A DNA stretch of 12,523 nt from positions 1 through 12,523 of the forward strand of contig CALDOC010000459.1 of assembly GCA_937914675.1 (NCBI GenBank). The letters are read 5' to 3'. This document shows, one piece after another, positions 1 through 5,997 of the stretch. This stretch comes from an uncultured Sulfurimonas sp. (lineage in GTDB: Bacteria; Campylobacterota; Campylobacteria; Campylobacterales; Sulfurimonadaceae). The position numbers and the translations under genes were made by a program. Position 1 is the first letter of the stretch, and every line of letters begins with the position of its first letter. The notes below the pieces were generated by a model that saw only the letters and a list, made by a program, of their open reading frames with translations, ran no database searches and had not been told where the DNA came from.

Positions 1-705
1 ATCGGAGAGGGTGTTTTGGATAATGAAGAAGCGCAAAAAGTAAAAGACTTACTTGATGAAACTAGTGAAGAAATAAGCAACTTGGATGAACTTGATGATG
101 AATTAAATTTTGACATCGATGATTTGGAACTAGATAGTGATTTTTTTGAAGATGAGACAGACTCGGAAGTAGTCAAAAATGATAATGAGTTAAATCTTGA
201 TGAAGAAGATTTGGAATTTGAAGATGATGACTTGGATTTATCGCTTGACGTTGCTAAGGAAGATGACATGGATGAAACTCTAGGGACGGAATTTGATGAA
301 GAGTTAAGCGTTGATGAAGAAGATTTGTTGGATTCTTTTGATTTAGACTTAGAAACTCAAATAGAAACAGCGGTGAGTGAACTAAGCGCAGAAGATTTAA
401 ATGGTGAAGTCAATAAAGAAACGCTTTTAGACATTGCCACAAGTGAAATTAATTCTATTGACTCACTTACTTCTAAAGATTTTAAAATTGCGTTTGGTGA
501 AGAAGTCGAAGAGATAGACGATGACGCTTTAGGCGAAGATGGAACCTTTGATGAAGTGGAAGAATTAAAGCAAGAAATTGATGAGCACACTAAAAATGAT
601 GGAGTCGAAGCTCTTAAAAAACTTTTAGAAGCGTTAAACGATAAAAACGTGGCGGCTTCAATGAAGGGTATGAAGATTAGTATTAATATCACATTGGGGG
701 AATAG
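1..705 (+). CDS. Highly acidic protein of unknown function, 5' end probably outside window
   Basis: The frame is open from base 1 to the TAG at 703-705. Half of the first 110 residues after base 16 are Asp or Glu. Three imperfect copies of a 14-residue unit of the form (D/E)EL..D..DL are visible, starting at bases 94, 181 and 295. The last ~35 residues differ: basic and hydrophobic, ending in KISINITLGE, so the protein looks like a disordered acidic region with a short C-terminal module. A protein of this kind directly precedes gmk in Campylobacter jejuni ('highly acidic protein') and Helicobacter pylori ('poly E-rich protein'); its function is not known to me. A TTG at 16 with GGAG at 4-7 could be a start, but the family is usually longer and the frame stays open upstream, so I prefer a 5'-truncated gene. 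It ends 3 nt before gmk and is likely co-transcribed with it. Confidence 0.75.
   Translation: MGEGVLDNEEAQKVKDLLDETSEEISNLDELDDELNFDIDDLELDSDFFEDETDSEVVKNDNELNLDEEDLEFEDDDLDLSLDVAKEDDMDETLGTEFDEELSVDEEDLLDSFDLDLETQIETAVSELSAEDLNGEVNKETLLDIATSEINSIDSLTSKDFKIAFGEEVEEIDDDALGEDGTFDEVEELKQEIDEHTKNDGVEALKKLLEALNDKNVAASMKGMKISINITLGE
94..336 (+). repeat. Three imperfect 42-nt coding repeats in the acidic gene
   Basis: Units at about 94-135, 181-222 and 295-336 encode DDELNFDIDDLELD, DNELNLDEEDLEFE and DEELSVDEEDLLDS. They are in the same frame, separated by 45 and 72 nt. Similarity is clear at both protein and DNA level (GATGAAGAAGATTTG or close variants recur). They probably arose by internal duplication. 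More copies may lie upstream of the window. Confidence 0.6.
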
Positions 706-708
706 CGT

Positions 709-1332
709 ATGAGTTTCGTAAATGGCGCCGTTTTAGTTCTTTCTGGTCCAAGTGGAGCTGGAAAAAGTTCACTAATCAATAAAATAAAAAACGATATTGG
801 AGAGTACTATTTTTCCATATCCACAACAACGCGTCCAATGAGAGAGGGCGAGACAGATGGCGTTGAGTACCACTTTGTAAGTATGGAAGAATTTAAAAAG
901 GACATGGAGAATGATTTTTTTCTAGAACATGCTCTTGTACATGGCAATTATTATGGAACTTCTATAAAGCCTATAAGAAAAGCGTTAGAGGAGGGTAAGT
1001 TAATACTCTGCGATATTGACGTTCAAGGCAATAGCGCTATAAACAATAGGCTTGGCGACATAACTACTTCAGTTTTCATATCGCCTCCAAGCTTATCAGA
1101 ATTGAAAAGTAGACTCATCAATCGCGCTACGGACGAAAAAAACGTGATTGACGCGCGCCTAAAGATGGCGAAACGTGAGATCCAGAGAGTATCTGAATAT
1201 GATTTCTTAATTATAAATGATGATTTCGTAGAAGCCGCTGATAAATTACGTCAAATAGCTCTTACGGCTAGATTTAAAAAGTCTGATGATCAGATTAATA
1301 CTTTTATTCAGAGTTGGGAAAATTTAGAATAG
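709..1332 (+). CDS. gmk: Guanylate kinase
   Basis: Guanylate kinase transfers phosphate from ATP to GMP to give GDP, in the cytosol, in purine nucleotide synthesis and salvage. The P-loop is GPSGAGKSS at residues 13-21. The GMP-binding segment STTTRPMREGE (38-48) contains the family's Ser, Arg and Glu positions, followed by GVEYHF (51-56). The motif DIDVQGN is the conserved segment after the second core strand. The length of 207 residues is the family norm. The ATG at 709 has a purine-rich GGGGGA at 696-701 seven bases upstream, inside the end of the acidic gene, and lies 3 nt after its stop codon, so translation of the two may be coupled. The 77 nt between gmk and tatA hold a TATACT at 1374-1379 that could be a -10 element, without a convincing -35. 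Confidence 0.97.
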   Translation: MSFVNGAVLVLSGPSGAGKSSLINKIKNDIGEYYFSISTTTRPMREGETDGVEYHFVSMEEFKKDMENDFFLEHALVHGNYYGTSIKPIRKALEEGKLILCDIDVQGNSAINNRLGDITTSVFISPPSLSELKSRLINRATDEKNVIDARLKMAKREIQRVSEYDFLIINDDFVEAADKLRQIALTARFKKSDDQINTFIQSWENLE

Positions 1333-1409
1333 TCGCTTTTACATAGATAAGAGATTTTACAGCAAATTAAAGATATACTCACAAAAATTTATTATACAAG
1401 GAATATTAT

Positions 1410-1640
1410 ATGGGAATGCCGGGCACAACGGAATTATTACTAATTTTAGGGATTGTGGTTTTATTATTTGGCGCTAAAAAGATACCTGATTTGGCAAAAG
1501 GTCTTGGTAGGGGGATTAAAAATTTTAAATCAGAAATGAAAGACGACGCTACGGAAGTGGCATCTGAAGCTCCTAAAAAAGTCGAAGGTAGTGAAACGGT
1601 TGCGTCTACTGAAGCTCCAAAAACTACCACTCAAGCTTAA
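1410..1640 (+). CDS. tatA: Twin-arginine translocase subunit TatA
   Basis: TatA is the pore-forming component of the Tat system, which exports folded, often cofactor-bearing proteins across the inner membrane. The 76-residue protein has the expected plan: short periplasmic N-terminus, one hydrophobic helix (about residues 9-20) preceded by Glu8, the hinge FGAKKIP (20-26), an amphipathic helix rich in Gly and Lys (LAKGLGRGIKNFK), then a disordered, charged Thr/Glu/Ala/Lys-rich tail. Helicobacter and Campylobacter TatA have a near-identical hinge and amphipathic helix. AAGGA at 1398-1402 is seven bases before the ATG and fixes the start. No tatB or tatC lies nearby; in this phylum they are encoded elsewhere. 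argS begins 3 nt after the TAA, in the same frame. Confidence 0.95.
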   Translation: MGMPGTTELLLILGIVVLLFGAKKIPDLAKGLGRGIKNFKSEMKDDATEVASEAPKKVEGSETVASTEAPKTTTQA

Positions 1641-1643
1641 ACC

Positions 1644-3242
1644 TTGAAACAACGAGTATCTGCGTTACTACGCGAAATATTGGGTCGTGAGGTCGTTTTA
1701 GAAAAACCTCGTGATCGTTCTTTTGGTCATTTTGCCACCCCCATCGCTTTTTCTTTAGCAAAAGAGTTGAAAAAATCACCTATGCTAATAGCGGAAGAAT
1801 TGGTTGCCTCATTTTCACAAAATGAAGAGTTTGCAAGCGTTGAGTCGGTAAAAGGGTATTTAAACTTTCGTCTAAGTGAAAACTTCTTATCGGAGTATGG
1901 CTCTTGGGCGTTAGAGCATCAGACAGAGTTTGCAAAGCAAGAAAAAAATAAAAAAATATTGTTAGAGTTTGTGAGCGCAAATCCAACGGGACCACTTCAT
2001 ATTGGGCATGCTCGAGGAGCTGTTTATGGAGACACCCTATATCGCTTGGCAAAGCATTTAGGCTATGACGTTACCGCTGAATACTATGTCAATGATGCGG
2101 GAAATCAGATAGATTTGCTTGGACTTTCCATACAACTTTACGCTAGAGAAAATATTTTAAGAGAAGAAGACGTTCAGTATCCTGAATCCTACTATCGCGG
2201 TGAATATCTAGAAGATCTAGCGAGAGGCGCTAGTGATCGTTTTGGAGTAGCGATTCTTAGTGACGAGTCTCGTCAAAAAGAGCTTGCTATGTGGGCAAAA
2301 GACAAGGTTATGGAGATAATCGTCAAAGATTTGGGCGATACGAATATTTTTTTCGATACCTTTGTAAATGAGTCTTCTCTTTACTCCGACTGGGATAGAG
2401 TTATGTCCAAAATGGGTTCTGGAGTTTATGAGAGTGAAGGTAAAATTTGGATTGCGTCTGAACAAAAAGAAGATGAGAAGGATAGGGTTGTGGTTCGTGA
2501 AGATGGCCGCCCTACTTATTTAGCGGGAGATATTGTTTATCACAATCAAAAATTTGAACGAGGCTATGATCATTACATCAATATATGGGGTGCCGATCAT
2601 CATGGATATATCCCCCGAGTAAAAGCGTCAATTGAATTTTTGGGATATGACAGTAAAAAACTTGAAGTTCTCTTGTCTCAAATGGTTTCTCTTTTAAAAG
2701 ATGGCGAACCATATAAAATGAGTAAACGCGCTGGTAACGTTATACTCATGAGCGACATAGTTGAAGAGATAGGTTCTGACGCCCTTCGATTTATTTTTGC
2801 TTCGAAAAAGAGCGATACCTCCTTAGAGTTTGACTTAGCGGAATTTAAAAAACAAGATAGTTCAAACCCCATTTTTTACATTCAGTACGCTCATGCGAGA
2901 ATAAACACTCTTTTAAGCAAAAGTTCTTTCAGTCGCGAGGAGATTATGTCCGCTTCTCTTAAGGGATTTGATGAGCGCTCGGATACTTTACTTTTTGACG
3001 CTTTACTGCTTCCCGAAGTAATAGAAGAGGCGTTTAATTCTCGTCAGGTGCAAAAACTGCCGGAATATCTTAAATCTCTTGCTGCGTCTCTTCATAAATT
3101 TTATTATGACGTGAGAATAATAGGTAGCGAAGATGAGGCCAAATTTCTTAAGTTATTGCTCATAGTGGCGTTGTCTTTAAAAACAGGGCTATCCTTAATG
3201 GGAATAGAAGCTAAAGATAGAATGATTAAAGAGGAAGATTAA
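1644..3242 (+). CDS. argS: Arginyl-tRNA synthetase
   Basis: This class I synthetase charges tRNA-Arg with arginine using ATP. The N-terminal additional domain covers about residues 1-85. The HIGH signature is intact at 119-122, within ANPTGPLHIGHARG, and is followed by YYVNDAGNQ. The KMSK loop is at 358-361. The DALR-type anticodon-binding domain forms the C-terminus, ending in the typical ALSLKTGLSLMGIEA. At 532 residues it matches Campylobacter and Helicobacter enzymes. The start is a TTG: the frame is the same as tatA, whose TAA is at 1638-1640, so only ACC and this TTG precede the conserved N-terminus, and the next in-frame start-type codon (TTG, residue 13) would cut into the domain. No Shine-Dalgarno sequence is visible, so translation probably depends on ribosomes finishing tatA. 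The 3' end overlaps the convergent downstream gene by 4 nt. Confidence 0.97.
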   Translation: MKQRVSALLREILGREVVLEKPRDRSFGHFATPIAFSLAKELKKSPMLIAEELVASFSQNEEFASVESVKGYLNFRLSENFLSEYGSWALEHQTEFAKQEKNKKILLEFVSANPTGPLHIGHARGAVYGDTLYRLAKHLGYDVTAEYYVNDAGNQIDLLGLSIQLYARENILREEDVQYPESYYRGEYLEDLARGASDRFGVAILSDESRQKELAMWAKDKVMEIIVKDLGDTNIFFDTFVNESSLYSDWDRVMSKMGSGVYESEGKIWIASEQKEDEKDRVVVREDGRPTYLAGDIVYHNQKFERGYDHYINIWGADHHGYIPRVKASIEFLGYDSKKLEVLLSQMVSLLKDGEPYKMSKRAGNVILMSDIVEEIGSDALRFIFASKKSDTSLEFDLAEFKKQDSSNPIFYIQYAHARINTLLSKSSFSREEIMSASLKGFDERSDTLLFDALLLPEVIEEAFNSRQVQKLPEYLKSLAASLHKFYYDVRIIGSEDEAKFLKLLLIVALSLKTGLSLMGIEAKDRMIKEED

Positions 3243-3253
3243 TCTTCCTCTTT
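3228..3253. terminator. Perfect 26-bp palindrome over both stop codons of convergent genes; probable two-way terminator
   Basis: The left arm AAAGAGGAAGATT (3228-3240) is exactly complementary to the right arm 3241-3253. The centre TTAA holds the stop codon of argS on the + strand and of the L,D-transpeptidase-fold gene on the - strand. RNA from either strand would fold into a stem of about 11 bp with a 4-nt loop, ending in a short U run (four U on the + strand, three on the - strand). That suits intrinsic termination in both directions, although the U-tract is short and partly inside the stem. Confidence 0.65.
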
Positions 3254-3940
3254 TAGTAATTTAGAATTTTTTAACTCCGGATATAATTTTAAAACTTCTT
3301 TTGCGTAACTTTTTGGGATTTGAATTAAAATAGGATTTTTACTTTTATCAAGCCAATTGACTAGTTTGATGATTTCATCTTCCTTCATTGAAGTGCATCC
3401 GCTTGTTGGCTTGTTATCTCCTTTTTGCACATGTATAAAGATGCAAGAACCTCGTCTTTTTTGAGCGTTTTTATTATGCTCAACGACTATGCCTACTTTG
3501 TATTGCGTGTCTTTTCGTCTCATATATTCAAAACTTTTTTCGTCTCCATTCGCAATTATAAGATTGTTATAATCAGGAGAGTCGCTATCGTCAACGCATA
3601 TTAAATTTTTTGACGCATGAAAATAAGGCATTTTGTAGTGATTCTCAGAGGCGTAACCAAAGATGGAAGTAAGTTTAAAAACGCCAATGGGAGCTTTGTT
3701 ATCGCCCTCATATTTAAGTGGTTCAAAAGTTTTTTGGATAAATTGAATCACCCCCAATCCCCAACCCAATCCATTCTTGCCTATATTTACCTCTATCTCT
3801 GTGCCTACTAGAGTTGAGCCCTGAAAGTACTCCATTTGAGCCATGGAACTGTTGAAATCTTGGCTAACGACTAAGACGATTTGTTCTGATGAAAACGACA
3901 ATATTGAAATACTTACTAAAATTAAGATGCTTTTTATCAT
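3239..3940 (-). CDS. Exported L,D-transpeptidase-fold (YkuD-like) protein
   Basis: YkuD-fold enzymes use a catalytic cysteine to cross-link, trim or modify peptidoglycan peptides in the periplasm. The diagnostic motif is here: His170 followed by TSGCTSM with Cys182 as the likely nucleophile. Upstream, the segment CVDDSDSPDYN (115-125) and PIGVFKL (84-90) fit the COG3786-type subgroup. Residues 1-18 are a hydrophobic signal sequence, so the mature protein is periplasmic or membrane-anchored. The 233 residues are a plausible full length with no separate binding domain visible. Whether it is a transpeptidase or a carboxypeptidase cannot be read from the sequence. The ATG (3940-3938) has no Shine-Dalgarno sequence, and a TATAGT lies only 10 nt upstream, which hints at a very short or absent leader. 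It runs against argS and diverges from the acetyltransferase gene. Confidence 0.82.
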   Translation of the reverse strand: MIKSILILVSISILSFSSEQIVLVVSQDFNSSMAQMEYFQGSTLVGTEIEVNIGKNGLGWGLGVIQFIQKTFEPLKYEGDNKAPIGVFKLTSIFGYASENHYKMPYFHASKNLICVDDSDSPDYNNLIIANGDEKSFEYMRRKDTQYKVGIVVEHNKNAQKRRGSCIFIHVQKGDNKPTSGCTSMKEDEIIKLVNWLDKSKNPILIQIPKSYAKEVLKLYPELKNSKLLKEED

Positions 3941-3993
3941 AAAGTATGGTACTATATCTTTTATATGAATTAAATAAATTATGGAAGAATATT
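3941..3993. promoter_or_regulatory. Divergent intergenic region with possible promoters
   Basis: These 53 nt are very AT-rich and separate two divergent genes. On the - strand TATAGT (3956-3951) could be a -10 element for the transpeptidase-fold gene; no -35 is recognisable, which is common for housekeeping promoters in this phylum. For the + strand gene, TATATC/TATATG-like hexamers between 3953 and 3966 are candidates, and GGAAG at 3983-3987 is its ribosome binding site. The hexamer choices are tentative. Confidence 0.35.
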
Positions 3994-4617
3994 ATGAGTA
4001 TTAAAATAAGAAACGCAAATGTAGAAGATGCTCCTTTTTTGGCGCAGATGATACTTAAAAGTTCAAGAGCTGGCAAGAAAGATGGAATGTTTGACATAGT
4101 TTTTGAAATGAATGACGATAAAATTATATTGGATAAATTAGAAAAGTTGACGCAAACAAAAGCGAAGAGTTATTGTCATTATAGCAACTTTTTGATAGCC
4201 GAGTTGGATGGAAAAAGCGTTGGTTCGCTTTGCAGTTACGAACCAAGAATTTCCACCAAGGATCAATTTGCGTTAGCGCTTGAAGAAGTTGGCTGTACGG
4301 ACAAAGTCAACGATAGACTAGAAGTTTTTTATAGTTGTCAATTTGATTTAAACAAGCGAACGTTGATGTTTGATTTTATGGAAGAACTTGATGGATTCAT
4401 GGATGTGGGCGTTCTGAAAACGCTTATGCAAAAGAGTCTTTTAACCGCTAGACTCAAAGGTTATAGAATCGCTCAAACAATTATAGAAATAGGCTCTTTG
4501 GAAGTTGAACTTTTTTATAAAAAACTTGGATTTAAAATCGCTAAACAACAAGAGTGTGAAAGTTATCAAGAGAAATTTGGTCGTTTAGGCCTTATGCTTT
4601 TAGAGATAGAATTTTAG
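3994..4617 (+). CDS. GNAT-family N-acetyltransferase, substrate unknown
   Basis: The protein begins IKIRNANVEDAPFLAQMIL, the usual N-terminal beta strand and alpha-1 of GNAT enzymes, which transfer an acetyl group from acetyl-CoA to an amine. The core strand FLIAELDGKSVGSLCSYEP and the C-terminal pattern EVELFYKKLGFKIAKQ (the 'A..FYeklGF' segment) support this. The central acetyl-CoA loop (Q/RxxGxG/A) is poorly preserved, with ARLKGYRIAQ in its place, so activity is not assured. I chose the ATG at 3994 (207 residues) because GGAAG is 6 nt upstream and homology begins there; the in-frame ATG at 3946 would add 16 residues without family resemblance. Its TAG (4615-4617) is in frame with the antiporter coding sequence that follows, and overlaps the probable ribosome binding site of that gene. 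Confidence 0.75.
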   Translation: MSIKIRNANVEDAPFLAQMILKSSRAGKKDGMFDIVFEMNDDKIILDKLEKLTQTKAKSYCHYSNFLIAELDGKSVGSLCSYEPRISTKDQFALALEEVGCTDKVNDRLEVFYSCQFDLNKRTLMFDFMEELDGFMDVGVLKTLMQKSLLTARLKGYRIAQTIIEIGSLEVELFYKKLGFKIAKQQECESYQEKFGRLGLMLLEIEF

Positions 4618-4626
4618 GACGACGTT

Positions 4627-4740
4627 ATAGAACTTTCCGCCTTATCCTTACTACCCTCGCTTCTCGCCATCGTTTTAGCCCTTTACTCTAAAAATGTTCT
4701 AATCTCCCTTTTTGGGGGTATTGTTTTAGCTCTTTTCATT
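4627..4740 (+). other. Probable N-terminal coding extension of the antiporter with no ATG/GTG/TTG start
   Basis: This 38-codon stretch is open and in frame with the antiporter ATG at 4741. It encodes ELSALSLLPSLLAIVLAL and LISLFGGIVLALFI-like hydrophobic segments, typical of the first helices of NhaC-family transporters. Between the upstream in-frame TAG (4615-4617) and 4741 there is no ATG, GTG or TTG. AGGA at 4616-4619 is 7 nt before an ATA codon at 4627-4629, which is ideal spacing. The ATG at 4741 has no Shine-Dalgarno sequence at normal distance. I infer initiation at ATA 4627, giving 456 residues, or a mutation or base error that turned ATG into ATA. Confidence 0.6.
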
Positions 4741-5997
4741 ATGAGTGATTTTAGTTTTGTGAGTACGGCCGAAGCTATCTATGAGCTTTTTATATCATTG
4801 CTCAGCGAGCCTTGGATACTTAAAACGTTAGGCTTTGCGATTTTGGTTGGTAGCGTTATGGCTCTTATTGAAAAGAGTGGGGGCATAGAGGGTTTTGTTC
4901 TTTTCGCTCAAAATCAAAAATCCCTTGTATCCTCCCCTCGGGGGGCATTGCTTTTGGCGTACTTTATAGGGGTTGTTATTTTCATAGAGTCCTCCATTAC
5001 CTCTTTAATCGCCGGAGCCGTTGGTAAACCGCTTTGTGACAAGCACTCGGTTCCTCATGCGAAATTAGCTCTTGTTTGCGACTCAACGTCTGCGCCAATA
5101 AGTTCACTCATAGTTTTAAATGGATGGGGAGCGCTTTTACTTGGTCTCATCTCCACTCAAATTGCAAACGGTATGATAAGCGAAGACGCCATCAGTATCT
5201 TAATTGAGGCGGTCATGTATAATTTTTACGCCATGAGCGCTTTGTTTGTTACGTTTTTAGCTGTGTGGTTTAACGTAGACATTGGCTATATGAAAAACGC
5301 GACGTTAAATAAAGCGGAAAAATACGTTAGTGAAAGAAAAGCTTCTAGTATGTCATTTATGATTCTACCAATAATCGTTATGATATTTTTCGTATTTTTC
5401 TTTTTGTATTTAACGGGGAATGGAAACTTATTGAAAGGCAGTGGTTCTAGCTCTATATTTTACACAATGCTAGCAACGCTCACTTTTATGTTCGCGTATT
5501 TTATTGGATTTAAAAACATGACCTTCAAAACGTATGTAAATACTTCCTTCAAAGGGGCAAAAAAGCTTTTTCCAATCGCTGTTGTGCTTTTATTTGCGTT
5601 TGGCATTGGGAAGGTTACTACGGATTTAAAAACTGGACTCTATTTAGCGTCGCTTGCAAGTGAAAATCTAAACGTCATTTTTTTAGCGGCGGTTGTTTTT
5701 TTGCTTAGTTCCATAATATCTTTCTCAACGGGAACGAGTTGGGGTACGTTCAGCATCATGATACCAGTGGCTGTTCCAATGGCGGTCTCAATGGACGCAA
5801 ACATAGCTCTTAGCATAGGAGCTGTGATAAGTGGTGGCGTATTTGGGGATCACTGTTCACCAATCTCAGACACTACCATCATTTCATCAATGGCGGCTGA
5901 TTGCGAAGTGGTTGAACATGTCAAAACCCAACTTCCTTACGCGCTTATTAGTGGAGTTATCGCATTTTTTGCGTTTATTGTTTTCAGTATGCTTTAG
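4741..5997 (+). CDS. nhaC: NhaC-family Na+/H+ antiporter
   Basis: An inner-membrane protein with about ten or more hydrophobic segments. Family signatures are strong: CDSTSAPISSLIVLNGWGA in the middle and GGVFGDHCSPISDTTIISS near the C-terminus (Asp370 and His371 counted from this ATG), followed by HVKTQLPYALI. NhaC-type proteins exchange cytoplasmic Na+ for protons, and some relatives swap organic acids or amino acids, so the substrate is inferred. The coordinates use the first canonical start; the true protein probably begins at 4627 (see the extension entry), since starting here would remove the first membrane segment. It follows the acetyltransferase gene closely and is likely co-transcribed with it. 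Its TAG overlaps the stop codon of the convergent histidine kinase gene by 4 nt, with no clear terminator between them. Confidence 0.9.
   Translation: MSDFSFVSTAEAIYELFISLLSEPWILKTLGFAILVGSVMALIEKSGGIEGFVLFAQNQKSLVSSPRGALLLAYFIGVVIFIESSITSLIAGAVGKPLCDKHSVPHAKLALVCDSTSAPISSLIVLNGWGALLLGLISTQIANGMISEDAISILIEAVMYNFYAMSALFVTFLAVWFNVDIGYMKNATLNKAEKYVSERKASSMSFMILPIIVMIFFVFFFLYLTGNGNLLKGSGSSSIFYTMLATLTFMFAYFIGFKNMTFKTYVNTSFKGAKKLFPIAVVLLFAFGIGKVTTDLKTGLYLASLASENLNVIFLAAVVFLLSSIISFSTGTSWGTFSIMIPVAVPMAVSMDANIALSIGAVISGGVFGDHCSPISDTTIISSMAADCEVVEHVKTQLPYALISGVIAFFAFIVFSML

Noticed and set aside
357..779. Open frame of 140 codons on the - strand over the acidic gene and gmk start
   Set aside because: It is the complement of a GAA/GAT-rich coding region, giving Ser/Phe-rich low-complexity protein without family features; the + strand genes are well supported.
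3946..3993. Upstream in-frame ATG for the acetyltransferase
   Set aside because: It adds 16 residues that do not look like the family, has no ribosome binding site, and lies over the presumed divergent promoter; ATG 3994 has GGAAG at the right distance.
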